Positions 51,970-60,020 of a stretch of 64,000 nucleotides of DNA are shown here, piece by piece. The number at the start of each line of letters is the position of its first letter. Positions within the stretch are counted from its first letter, which is position 1. The notes under the pieces are model-generated. The model was not told where the DNA came from. It saw only the letters and a program-made list of their open reading frames with translations, and made no database searches. The DNA is from an uncultured Oscillospiraceae bacterium (lineage in GTDB: Bacteria > Bacillota > Clostridia > Oscillospirales > Oscillospiraceae). The position numbers were made by a program, and so were the translations under genes. The stretch covers positions 1 to 64,000 of the forward strand of contig CAKTFW010000001.1 of assembly GCA_934561175.1 (NCBI GenBank), read 5' to 3'.

Positions 51970-53988
51970 TTAATAAATCACAACCGTCGTATTCAGCGGG
52001 ATCGTATCATGGATCCACTTCGCGGCATCGTCGTACAGGCGGATACATCCAGCAGACATCGGGTAACCGATATTCGGCCACAGCGCCACATGCCGCTCAT
52101 CCGGATAGTAGCCACGGGAATGGAATGCATATCCAGTCCCCGGGTAAAAGCGGGTAATCCAATAAACATTATAGCTGCCCATATACCAGCCGTCCTGCTT
52201 ATAAGTCACATAGGTCACACCCACCGGTGTCGGCGTTGCCATTGCGCCGGTCGCGCAACGGTAAGTCTTCAGCAGAGTCCAGTTCTGCTTACTGCCGGTG
52301 AAAACATTCACCTTCTGTGTCGCGCGGTTAATCCAGAGCAGATAGTCCGTTTTGCTCTCATAGCCGCCCGCATTGACAAATGCTTCCTTGGTCTGCAGAT
52401 CGTAATCGATGTTGTAGTCCATCGTGAAGTCGCCTTCATAATTGCAGCTGACCTTAGCCGCCAGCGCCTGATCCCGCTTCTGATACTCCGCTTCAGTATA
52501 GTTGCGGATCTGTACCGTCGCTTGCTGTGCCAACTGCTCCGTCTCACCGGAAATCGGATTATGATAGGTAAGCTTTAGTTCCACGGTATGTGTCAGCGGC
52601 ATTTTTCTACTGAACGCTACATCCTGCTTAAAGCGAGAAACCGTGTTCTCTGTTAACACATAGGAAGCGTTGGAAAACGCAGCGACCGCTTTTCCGTCCA
52701 GGTACCACTGCGCCTCACAAATCTTTTCCATCTCTACGCCTGTCATGGTCGCTGTTGCTACAAGCATCCCACCCGGCTGTACAACCGGTGCATCCAGTGT
52801 TATGTTCACCTGAGTCAAGCCCATGTCTTCCTGAACTGTTTTCGCACGAAGCGTATTTTCAACCCCCGCTGCAGCAATCAGAATCTGCTGCGCCATACCG
52901 TCGCCGGAAATCGCCGTATTTGCGCCGGCAACTGTAATCGTACCAATCTCACCCTGAATCTTCAGGGTCGTTTCCGGTGCCTGTACCTTAAGCTGCGCAA
53001 TCTCACTACGACCGTCCAGCAGCACCGTATTTCCGCTGCCGCAGATCGTCAGCCGCTCCAGCTTGATACCGCGCAGGTCAATTTCCCGGTCATTTCCAAA
53101 AATCTCTACAACCGGCGTATCCACATTCGAGAGTATCACCGAACCACTGCCAGTTCCAATCTGAACCGCAGCATAAACGCCACCTGATACCGTAACCGCA
53201 CCGCTCTGCTGCGCCAGCACCAGTCTCGATGCCTGTGTATCGTCAATTCGGCCCTGCTGCAGCGCCGCAGTGTGCACAACCAGCGGTCCATCCAGCGTAA
53301 CATGCTGCAGTGAAATTGTCTCGACGCCCGATGCGGCAAGCAATCCGCCTGTGAAAGTCTCTCCATTTTGACGAAGCGCTGTTTCGGTACACGGCTTTAC
53401 AATCGCATTCTCTGTCTCAAATCCCGTCAATCGGTAGAGAAGCGTTACTAATTCTGCCCGCGTCAGGCCCGCCTGTGGCCGGAGCGCACCATTGCTGCCT
53501 TCCACCGCATGTACAGCAACCAATCCGGCAGCTGCCTGCGCCATATCACCGGAAAGTCCGGAACCATCGGAAAATTCCTGCAACGGCGTCAGGTCCGTCT
53601 GTCTCAGCTGGAAAGCATTGGAAATCAGGAAAAATGCGCGCTCGCGTGTCAGTTGTTCAGACAGGTTCCAGGCTGCATCCGCAGGCAAAATTCCCCATGC
53701 CCGCGCGGTCTCTTCAGCCGGGATGTACCATGCCTCTCCCGGTTCCGCCTCCCGTACAGTCAGGCCCAATACGCGTTCCAACATTGTGATCGTCTGAGCG
53801 CCTGTTACCGGAGCATCCGGCAGTAGCTCCCCATTCTCATTTCCCTGGAGCACACCGCAATCCATTGCCGCCTGCAGCGCAGTACCTGCCCAGTGCGTTG
53901 TAATCTCTGCAGGCTCTGCCGCCATCACGGTGCCAATCAGGCAGAGCGCTGCTGCCATCCATATGCCAATTCGTTTCATTCTGTTCAT
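51970..53988 (-). CDS. Secreted SLH / beta-helix / L,D-transpeptidase (YkuD) cell-wall protein
   Basis: About 672 residues: a signal peptide (GIWMAAALCLIGTVMA), SLH-like repeats (about 30-210; e.g. RPQAGLTRAELVTLLYRLTGF trimmed to GLTRAELVTLLYRLTG), a long beta-solenoid-like Val/Ile/Thr repeat (about 230-400), a beta-sandwich linker and a C-terminal YkuD domain with HSRGYYPDERH and the catalytic Cys in SAGCIRLYD. It should crosslink peptidoglycan 3-3 while bound to wall polymers. The start is uncertain: ATG 53988 or 53979 gives a normal signal peptide; TTG 54060 has GAGGG upstream but adds a charged tail. Confidence 0.88.
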   Translation of the reverse strand: MNRMKRIGIWMAAALCLIGTVMAAEPAEITTHWAGTALQAAMDCGVLQGNENGELLPDAPVTGAQTITMLERVLGLTVREAEPGEAWYIPAEETARAWGILPADAAWNLSEQLTRERAFFLISNAFQLRQTDLTPLQEFSDGSGLSGDMAQAAAGLVAVHAVEGSNGALRPQAGLTRAELVTLLYRLTGFETENAIVKPCTETALRQNGETFTGGLLAASGVETISLQHVTLDGPLVVHTAALQQGRIDDTQASRLVLAQQSGAVTVSGGVYAAVQIGTGSGSVILSNVDTPVVEIFGNDREIDLRGIKLERLTICGSGNTVLLDGRSEIAQLKVQAPETTLKIQGEIGTITVAGANTAISGDGMAQQILIAAAGVENTLRAKTVQEDMGLTQVNITLDAPVVQPGGMLVATATMTGVEMEKICEAQWYLDGKAVAAFSNASYVLTENTVSRFKQDVAFSRKMPLTHTVELKLTYHNPISGETEQLAQQATVQIRNYTEAEYQKRDQALAAKVSCNYEGDFTMDYNIDYDLQTKEAFVNAGGYESKTDYLLWINRATQKVNVFTGSKQNWTLLKTYRCATGAMATPTPVGVTYVTYKQDGWYMGSYNVYWITRFYPGTGYAFHSRGYYPDERHVALWPNIGYPMSAGCIRLYDDAAKWIHDTIPLNTTVVIY

Positions 53989-54088
53989 TCTTTTCCGCCA
54001 CTCTCTTTCTTTTTTGGCAATCATCTCCTCTTTTATACCGGATTCCGACCTATTTTTCAAGGGTCACACCCTCGTTGACTATATATAA

Positions 54089-54115
54089 ATGAGCGGCTAA
54101 CAAATAGCCGCTCAT
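54089..54115. terminator. Terminator-like hairpin between the remnant and the Ldt gene
   Basis: ATGAGCGGCTA (54089-54099) pairs with TAGCCGCTCAT (54105-54115), flanked by ATTTT on the plus strand and by TTATAT on the minus strand. It probably ends the glycyl-radical-enzyme operon. Confidence 0.55.
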
Positions 54116-54126
54116 TTTATCTTATC

Positions 54127-54298
54127 CTATACACGATTGTGCTTTGCCAGTTCCTGCAGCAGGGAGCAAGTCTTCAAAATATACGCCGACTGCTCCGCTT
54201 CTTTGCTGTCAATATCCCCAGCAAATGGCAGGACTTTTGCATAATCCCGCGGCAATCAAACCGCCCATACCACAGATTTCATGATTTTCCCGCTCCAT
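54127..54298 (-). pseudogene. Frameshifted small gene remnant after the GRE activase
   Basis: ATG 54298 opens MERENHEICGMGGLIAAG and stops after 25 codons, while the +1 frame continues RDYAKVLPFAGDIDSKEAEQ and on to KHNRV and a stop at 54127. The total of 172 nt is one base off a multiple of three, as expected for a single-base indel in an originally about 56-residue protein. It follows the activase by about 15 nt. I do not recognise the family; a sequencing indel is possible. Confidence 0.4.
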
Positions 54299-54313
54299 AA
54301 CGATTCGTCCCCA

Positions 54314-55198
54314 TCATCCACCGATTTTAATCTTCAACGGTGTCTGAATTTTTCCCGTCACGGCTTGCACTTCCTCTGCCGTCAAGCGGTCAATGCCGGG
54401 ATTCCAATAGGTACGGCTTAAATAGCGATACTTATTCGCAGCCAATCGGTGAAATGGTAGGAAATCCACTTCCGGCACGCCAAGCGCTTCCGCAAATCGG
54501 ACAATCCGGGTCATCGTCTCCTCGTCAAAATTAAACTGTGGAATCACAGGAACCCGGATAATCACCTGCCTGGCTACTTTCACCAGCCGACGGCAATTTT
54601 CCAAAATCGGGCTGCAAGGTGCACCTGTAAATGCACGGTGAATCCCATCGTCCAAGTGCTTGATGTCATAAAGGAAGACATCGCTCAGCAGTGCAGCGCG
54701 CTGCAAATTCTCCCACGGTGCACAGCCGCAGGTTTCAATTGCCGTATTGATTTTCTCCACCTTGCACAGACGCAGCGTCTGCTCCAAAAAATCAATCTGT
54801 CCCAACGGTTCGCCGCCGCTGAAGGTGACTCCGCCATCCGTGCGGCCATAAAAGCTGCGGTCCTTACGAACCACTTCCACAACTGCTTCCGGTGTCATTT
54901 CCCGGCCTTTTATGGTCCGTGCCTCCGCAAAGCAAACTTCGGCACACGCACCACAGCCAGTACAACACTTACGATCAAATTCATTCTTCCCAGTCGCACC
55001 TGTGGGACAGACCTCTGCACATTCACCGCAGCCGATACAGAGCTCCGGATTCAGCAGCAGCTCCGGTGTCGCGCGCTGTGATTCCGGATTGCTGCACCAA
55101 CGGCAGTGCAGCGGGCATCCTTTCAGAAATACCGTAGTCCGGATACCGGGTCCATCATGCACGGAAAACCGCTGGATGTCAAATACGCATCCCGTCAT
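54314..55198 (-). CDS. Glycyl radical enzyme activating protein
   Basis: The 294 residues have a radical-SAM cluster CPLHCRWC, two ferredoxin-type inserts (CIGCGECAEVC and CTGCGACAEVC) and GGEPLGQ, the layout of activases for B12-independent dehydratases and related lyases (larger than the PFL activase). It abstracts hydrogen from the Gly of the adjacent GRE using SAM. It starts one base after the GRE stop. Confidence 0.95.
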   Translation of the reverse strand: MTGCVFDIQRFSVHDGPGIRTTVFLKGCPLHCRWCSNPESQRATPELLLNPELCIGCGECAEVCPTGATGKNEFDRKCCTGCGACAEVCFAEARTIKGREMTPEAVVEVVRKDRSFYGRTDGGVTFSGGEPLGQIDFLEQTLRLCKVEKINTAIETCGCAPWENLQRAALLSDVFLYDIKHLDDGIHRAFTGAPCSPILENCRRLVKVARQVIIRVPVIPQFNFDEETMTRIVRFAEALGVPEVDFLPFHRLAANKYRYLSRTYWNPGIDRLTAEEVQAVTGKIQTPLKIKIGG

Positions 55199-55199
55199 C

Positions 55200-57563
55200 T
55201 CAGTACTGCGTCAGACTGGTACGGCTGATAATATCGTCCTGTGTGTTTTTGCTCAGCCCGGTGAAGAAAGCACTATAGCCTGCCACCCGCACAACCAACG
55301 AACGATAATTCTCCGGATGTACCTGCGCGTCCAGCAAATCCTCGCGGGTAATGACATTAAACTGTGCCTCCCAGACTCTGCAGTCCACCACGCTGCGCAG
55401 ATATGCCCCAAAGAGCTTCTCGCCATCCTCACCGGCGAAGATCGTCGGATGCAGCAGCTGATTGAGCACAGAACCATGACCAGCCCGCACATTGCAGAGC
55501 TTGCCTGCAGATTTCAACAATGCCGTTGCACCATTTCGGTCATCGCCATGGGTCGCCGAAATGCCGCCATCATTCAGCGGCGTATAGGCGTGGCGGCCGT
55601 TGGCGGAAGCAGCTGTCCGCTCCCCATTCGGCACATTTGCCGTCAGATAATAAACGCCAGCCGTAAAAATTCCACCGCGGGCATTTTTGCGTCCCTCCAG
55701 TGCGTCACAGAACACCGAAATCGCATAGCTGCTCATCGCATCCGGTTCGTCCAGATCATTTCCGTATTTGGGCGCGCGATTTTTCAGCATCAGCCGCAGT
55801 TTTTCATTGTCTGCAAAGTCCGTTTTCAGGGCATACAGCAATTCCGGCATCGTTACCTTGCCCTGTTCATAAACCAGGGTCTTAATCGCCTCCAGCGAAT
55901 CGCCAACCGTAATGGGCGCCACCGCCAAAGGTGAAGTGAAATTATACTTTGCGCCGCCCATCTCAAAGGCAATGCCCCGCTCGATGCAGTCCTCAATAAT
56001 CACTGAGCAGAACGGCAGCGGCAGATAACGCTGATGGCACAAATCAATAATCCGGTCATATTTCACCAATGCATCTGTAAAATACTGCACTTGCGCCTCA
56101 TAAGCTTTCCGGACTTGCTCAAAGGTCGTAAATTGCGCTGCATCGCCCGTATGTGGGCCCATCTGTGCACCGGTCAGCATACATTTTCCGTCGTTCAGCG
56201 CCAACTCCAAACACTTGGCCAGATTCACATGTCCACAGTTTCCCCAGCTGTTTGTATGTCCCTCAATAACCGGCTCACTGCAACCAAGATAGCTGAAGTT
56301 GTAGCACTCCCCGGCATCCACACCGCAGCGGCGCAGTGCCTCCTGCACAATTTCATCATTACAGACTTTCACCTTATTGAGCCCAATTTTCACATTGACC
56401 GTTGCAGCATCGATCAGCCGCTGGGAAGTGTTGCGATGCAGCCGCACGGCAATATCCGGCTGATCCAGCGACACCGCGCGATCCGCTTCCAGCACCATAA
56501 TCGACAAGTCATTTGTCGCGTCATTCCCCTGCGCATCCACGCCGCCAATCGTAATCGTCTGGCCATGCGCCGGACCTGCCAATGCTGCCGCCGATTCATT
56601 GGACGCAACTTTGTCAATTTCACTGAGTTTCAGATAAAAGCATTCCATCAGCTCCAGCGCACCGTCGTAGTTAATCCGGCCCGCATCCCGATCCGCTTTA
56701 TAATATGGATAGAGATACTGGTCCAGCCGGCCCAAGCTGACACCCAGCGCATTTCCCTCCAACCGGATCGTCATCTGAATCAGATAGACAAACTGCAGCG
56801 CTTCCCAGTAGTCTCTGGCCGGTTTGGCCGGGACGCGCTCACAATTTGCCGCAATCCGCTCCAGCTCGCTGCGGCGGATGGGATTCTGCTCCTGCGCCGC
56901 CATCTCATGTGCCAGTACTGCAAAACGCCGGGCATAGGCAATTGCGCCCTGCAGGGTCACAATGCAGGACTGATATAAGTCCCGCTGGTTCAAGTACTGG
57001 TCGTCATCAATTTGCAGTGCTTCCAATTTCTTCTGGCAGGTTTCAATGATCGTCTCGTACCCGGTTTTCAGCAGATATTCATAGCCTGCCACAATATGTC
57101 CGGGAGACTGGCAATGAAAAATCGTATTATATGCCACATTATAATCCAGAATTTTCTGCAGCTCCGGCGGCACTGCCGCGCGAACCCGGCAATCCAGCGA
57201 AAAGCCTTTCCAGTAAGCGCAGCATTCGCGCAGCGTCTGCTTTTGCTCCTCCGTAATGGCAAACTGGTCGTTGCCGCGGGTCGGCAGATCATCCATCTGC
57301 GCCAAAATCCAGCCGGTTCCATAGTCCGGGAACATTGGCGTCGCACGCAGCTTCGGCGCATAACAGCCAACAATCAGCTCATTTGGCCGAATCTCAATGG
57401 TCATATTTTCCAGAAGATGCCGCATGGAAAGCGCACGCTTCATCGCCTCCGATTGATCCTCATTGGCGCGATAACTCTCAGTTATCAAAACCGCGCGCTC
57501 CGTATCCACCGCACGGGTGGCAGCAAGAAAGGCATTGCGCAGCGCCCGAATGCGTTCTGTCAT
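55200..57563 (-). CDS. Glycyl radical enzyme, eliminase/dehydratase type
   Basis: The 787 residues carry the glycyl loop RVAGYSAFF (Gly762) and, at the thiyl site, GCSEP (Cys428, Glu430). C-x-E is typical of dehydratase/lyase GREs, not PFL (Cys-Cys). SPGHIVAGYEYLLKTG and GVSLGRLDQYLYPYY resemble glycerol dehydratase motifs, but WGNCGHVNLAK has Asn442 where WHDA is usual in diol dehydratases, so glycerol or propanediol is doubtful. An AKR is upstream, an activase downstream. The reaction is not assigned. Confidence 0.9.
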   Translation of the reverse strand: MTERIRALRNAFLAATRAVDTERAVLITESYRANEDQSEAMKRALSMRHLLENMTIEIRPNELIVGCYAPKLRATPMFPDYGTGWILAQMDDLPTRGNDQFAITEEQKQTLRECCAYWKGFSLDCRVRAAVPPELQKILDYNVAYNTIFHCQSPGHIVAGYEYLLKTGYETIIETCQKKLEALQIDDDQYLNQRDLYQSCIVTLQGAIAYARRFAVLAHEMAAQEQNPIRRSELERIAANCERVPAKPARDYWEALQFVYLIQMTIRLEGNALGVSLGRLDQYLYPYYKADRDAGRINYDGALELMECFYLKLSEIDKVASNESAAALAGPAHGQTITIGGVDAQGNDATNDLSIMVLEADRAVSLDQPDIAVRLHRNTSQRLIDAATVNVKIGLNKVKVCNDEIVQEALRRCGVDAGECYNFSYLGCSEPVIEGHTNSWGNCGHVNLAKCLELALNDGKCMLTGAQMGPHTGDAAQFTTFEQVRKAYEAQVQYFTDALVKYDRIIDLCHQRYLPLPFCSVIIEDCIERGIAFEMGGAKYNFTSPLAVAPITVGDSLEAIKTLVYEQGKVTMPELLYALKTDFADNEKLRLMLKNRAPKYGNDLDEPDAMSSYAISVFCDALEGRKNARGGIFTAGVYYLTANVPNGERTAASANGRHAYTPLNDGGISATHGDDRNGATALLKSAGKLCNVRAGHGSVLNQLLHPTIFAGEDGEKLFGAYLRSVVDCRVWEAQFNVITREDLLDAQVHPENYRSLVVRVAGYSAFFTGLSKNTQDDIISRTSLTQY

Positions 57564-57580
57564 GATATTTACCTCTTTTC

Positions 57581-58447
57581 TTACTTTTCCGGTACATAGT
57601 CAGGATAGGCATCTTCAAAACGCCAATAGCCGCCGTTAAACAGCGTCGGATCGCTGCCAAATGCTCTGCCATAGTCCAGCTTGGCAATACGGTTCATATC
57701 CTCCTGCGTCAGTTCAAAGTCAAAGACCTGGAAGTTGCTCTCAATCCGCACAGGGTTGGAGGACTTCGGAATCACACAGTTGCCACGCTGCAGGTTCCAG
57801 CGAATAACTACCTGACCTGCATTTTTGCCATGCGCCGCTGCAATATCCAGAATTACCGGATCTGTGAGCACATTGCCCTTGGCAAACGGTACGCTGGCTG
57901 ACATGACAATGCCGTTTTGCTGGCAATAGTCATAGTCCTCCTGCTTTTGCAGCCAGGGCGAAAGCTCAATTTCATTTATACAGGGATCCACGCCAAACTT
58001 TTCTTTCAAATCGATTAAATGCTTTTTCTGAAAGTTGGAGACGCCAACCCCCTTGATATACCCCATATCCTTGTACTTCATCAGTGTTTCCCACACGCGG
58101 TAGCGGGCGTCCGGATCCCGTCCCGGCCAGTGGATCAAATACGCATCAATATACTCTACATTCAGCGCTTTCAGGCTGAATTCAATCACCTTGACCGGAT
58201 CCGAGAAGCTGCTCGGCCAGATTTTACTGACAACAAACACCTCGGAACGGTCAACGCCGCTGTTGCGAATTCCGCGGCCAACATACTCCTCATTCTCATA
58301 GTGATTGGCCGTATCGAAATGGCGATAGCCAACGGAGATTGCTGTTTCCACCGCTTTGACACAGCTCTCCTGCCCCGCCTTAAAACACCCCAGACCCACC
58401 GCAGGAATTTTGCGGCCGTCGTTCAAATCCAGATACATCTGATTCAT
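57581..58447 (-). CDS. Aldo-keto reductase
   Basis: The 288 residues have the AKR tetrad: Asp in FDTANHYENE, Tyr in HYENEEYVG, Lys in VVSKIWPSS and His in LIHWPG, with a C-terminal NADPH segment (IPKSSNPVRIESN). It resembles AKR5-type 2,5-diketogluconate reductases. ATG 58447 follows GGGAAGG. With the GRE it may reduce the aldehyde or ketone formed by the GRE (inference). The promoter is TTGACA-N17-TATATA. Confidence 0.93.
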   Translation of the reverse strand: MNQMYLDLNDGRKIPAVGLGCFKAGQESCVKAVETAISVGYRHFDTANHYENEEYVGRGIRNSGVDRSEVFVVSKIWPSSFSDPVKVIEFSLKALNVEYIDAYLIHWPGRDPDARYRVWETLMKYKDMGYIKGVGVSNFQKKHLIDLKEKFGVDPCINEIELSPWLQKQEDYDYCQQNGIVMSASVPFAKGNVLTDPVILDIAAAHGKNAGQVVIRWNLQRGNCVIPKSSNPVRIESNFQVFDFELTQEDMNRIAKLDYGRAFGSDPTLFNGGYWRFEDAYPDYVPEK

Positions 58448-58499
58448 GATAAAACCTTCCCTTCTTTTCCACCAATGGCTTCGCCACATTTATACATTA

Positions 58500-58528
58500 T
58501 ATATAATTCAGTTCCAGGTGCTTGTCAA
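58500..58528 (-). promoter_or_regulatory. Sigma-A promoter of the AKR-GRE-activase operon
   Basis: On the minus strand TTGACA (58523-58528), 17 bp, TATATA (58500-58505). An overlapping TATAAT sits at 58496-58501. Confidence 0.6.
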
Positions 58529-58609
58529 TTTAGCATTTTATATAAAACAATTCACATTTTCTCTCCGTACAATTCTTTGCATCATTTACTCGCAAAACAC
58601 GCATCTGTA

Positions 58610-58618
58610 TGCTATAAT
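58610..58618 (+). promoter_or_regulatory. Extended -10 promoter of trmO
   Basis: TGCTATAAT is a perfect extended -10 element; the -35 region is weak. Confidence 0.6.
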
Positions 58619-58654
58619 TTTTAATTGCTGTACACACGAAAGGGAGGCATTCCC

Positions 58655-59347
58655 ATGGCAGAAACGATTTCCATGCAAATCATCGCGCGTATCCACAGCG
58701 ATTTTCAGACGAAATTCGGAATTCCGCGTCAGAGCAATCTGGTACCACAGCTGCGCGCTACAGTCATCTTTGAACCGTCTTATCGCAACGCCGATGCACT
58801 GCGCGGCTTGGAGGGTTTCTCTCACCTGTGGCTGCTGTGGCAGTTCTCTGCCGCCGTGCGGCAAAACTGGTCTCCCACAGTGCGGCCGCCGCGGCTCGGC
58901 GGCAACACCCGCATGGGCGTTTTTGCAACCCGTTCACCATTTCGCCCCAACCCCATTGGCTTATCCGCCGTTGCATTAGAGCAGGTGGAATGGGATACCC
59001 CAGTGGGTCCTGTGCTCCATGTGCTGGGCGCCGATTTGATGGATGGTACTCCGATTTTAGATATCAAACCCTATATTCCCTACGCCGACGCCTATCCGGA
59101 TGCAAAGGGCGGCTTCGCCCCGGCAGCCCCCACGCCAACACTGGAGGTATCCTGCCCGCCTGCACTGCTCACACAATTCCCGGAGAACCGCCGCGAAGCG
59201 CTGCTTGCCATTCTGGCACAAGACCCGCGCCCCCGTTATCAGGACGATCCAGATCGCATTTATGGCATGAACTTCGCCGGGTTTGATATTCACTTTTCCA
59301 TTCGCGGTAATCTCTTAACCGTTTTGAATATTCTTCCCATTGAGTAA
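58655..59347 (+). CDS. trmO: tRNA (N6-threonylcarbamoyladenosine-37) N6-methyltransferase, TsaA/TrmO
   Basis: The 230 residues match the TrmO/YaeB fold: ARIHSDFQTKFGIPRQ, the RPNPIGLS motif (SAM contact), LDIKPYIPYAD and a C-terminal DPRPRYQDDP segment. It methylates t6A37 of tRNA(Thr). ATG 58655 follows GGGAGG by seven bases; the ten codons upstream have no site. Confidence 0.94.
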   Translation: MAETISMQIIARIHSDFQTKFGIPRQSNLVPQLRATVIFEPSYRNADALRGLEGFSHLWLLWQFSAAVRQNWSPTVRPPRLGGNTRMGVFATRSPFRPNPIGLSAVALEQVEWDTPVGPVLHVLGADLMDGTPILDIKPYIPYADAYPDAKGGFAPAAPTPTLEVSCPPALLTQFPENRREALLAILAQDPRPRYQDDPDRIYGMNFAGFDIHFSIRGNLLTVLNILPIE

Positions 59348-59387
59348 AAATGACCGGCACACGATTCTCCGTGTACCGGTCATTTTA
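59346..59387. terminator. Shared terminator of trmO and the 64-residue gene
   Basis: 59347-59363 pairs with 59370-59386 (one mismatch), with A- and T-runs on both sides. The stop codons of both convergent genes sit in or beside it. Confidence 0.75.
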
Positions 59388-59574
59388 TTTCTATTTCCCA
59401 AATCCAGGCTTTCCAGTTCCCGAATTGCCGCCATTCCCGCTCCAGGTGCGACGGCAGGCATTTTTCCGTCCGAAGGAAGTTCACCGGTCGCGCCGCCGCA
59501 AGCAGTGCCACACAAAGTAAAACGCAAATCAGGATTCTCTGCCAAAAATTACCGCAATTTTTCCGTTTGTCCAT
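59380..59574 (-). CDS. Small membrane protein, 64 residues
   Basis: It starts MDKRKNCGNFWQ, then one hydrophobic helix (ILICVLLCVALLAAA) and a basic/aromatic tail ending WKAWIWEIEIK. The positive N-terminus, single helix and Trp-rich C-tail fit a membrane-inserted or exported peptide. GGAGG lies 13 bases upstream (GGTGAG is nearer). It is divergent from an XRE regulator with two operators flanking its promoter and it ends at a shared terminator, which supports it as a real gene. I do not recognise a family. Confidence 0.6.
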   Translation of the reverse strand: MDKRKNCGNFWQRILICVLLCVALLAAARPVNFLRTEKCLPSHLEREWRQFGNWKAWIWEIEIK

Positions 59575-59615
59575 CTCACCACAGAAACCTCCGCATCTGT
59601 AAATGACCGATTTTC

Positions 59616-59646
59616 CAAATATGACATTCAGTGAATGTCATATTTG
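59616..59646. promoter_or_regulatory. 31-bp perfect palindrome, operator O1
   Basis: The two 15-base halves are exact complements around a central G; the core is TGACA-N9-TGTCA. It lies at +1 to +30 of the minus-strand promoter. This is the likely XRE regulator site. Confidence 0.75.
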
Positions 59647-59651
59647 CCATC

Positions 59652-59680
59652 ATTATACGATAGACTACTTAAAATGACAA
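59652..59680 (-). promoter_or_regulatory. Sigma-A promoter of the 64-residue gene
   Basis: On the minus strand TTGTCA (59675-59680), 17 bp, TATAAT (59652-59657), start near 59645. Confidence 0.75.
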
Positions 59681-59693
59681 GCACTAAATGTCA
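59675..59693. promoter_or_regulatory. Operator O2, second TGACA-N9-TGTCA site
   Basis: TGACA-N9-TGTCA at 59675-59693 repeats the core of O1 with identical spacing and shares the CACT(A/G)AATGTCA-type right half. It overlaps the minus-strand -35 box and precedes the XRE start codon by 16 bp, so binding could repress both directions. Confidence 0.65.
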
Positions 59694-59709
59694 ATCGTGT
59701 GGTGATTTC

Positions 59710-59946
59710 ATGTTTATCAATAAAAGCCCCGATGGAAGGAACAATCTCTGCGGTCGACAAGTAGCGTTCTACCGCAAGGCGCTGCAGATCTCCCAGCGCG
59801 CGCTGGCCGACCGGCTGCAAATCATCGGTCTGGATCTCGATAAAAACGCAATTCAGCGCATTGAATCCGGCCAGCGATTCGTAACCGACATTGAACTGAA
59901 GGCGCTGGCCAGCGTACTCTCCAAATCACTCGACGAAATGCTCTGA
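59710..59946 (+). CDS. XRE-family HTH regulator, 78 residues
   Basis: The protein is a single Cro/C1-type domain: GRQVAFYRKALQISQRALADRL (helices 1-2), NAIQRIESGQRFVTDIEL (recognition to helix 4) and ASVLSKSLDEML. No sensor domain is present. ATG 59710 follows GGTGAT; the 25 codons upstream in frame cross the operators and are unlikely to be translated. It probably represses itself and the divergent membrane peptide. Confidence 0.85.
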   Translation: MFINKSPDGRNNLCGRQVAFYRKALQISQRALADRLQIIGLDLDKNAIQRIESGQRFVTDIELKALASVLSKSLDEML

Positions 59947-59951
59947 TCAAA

Positions 59952-59974
59952 CAGTCCGCTATCCGGGCTGTTTT
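59952..59974 (+). terminator. Short terminator of the XRE gene
   Basis: CAGTCCG pairs with CGGGCTG (one G-U) and is followed by TTTTCTTTTT. Confidence 0.6.
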
Positions 59975-59990
59975 CTTTTTCTCCGGAACC

Positions 59991-59999
59991 TGATATAAT
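59991..59999 (+). promoter_or_regulatory. Extended -10 promoter of the flavoprotein pair
   Basis: TGATATAAT lies 22 bp before the first flavoprotein ATG; the -35 is poor. Confidence 0.5.
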
Positions 60000-60020
60000 A
60001 GCCCAAAAGGAGGCACGGCA

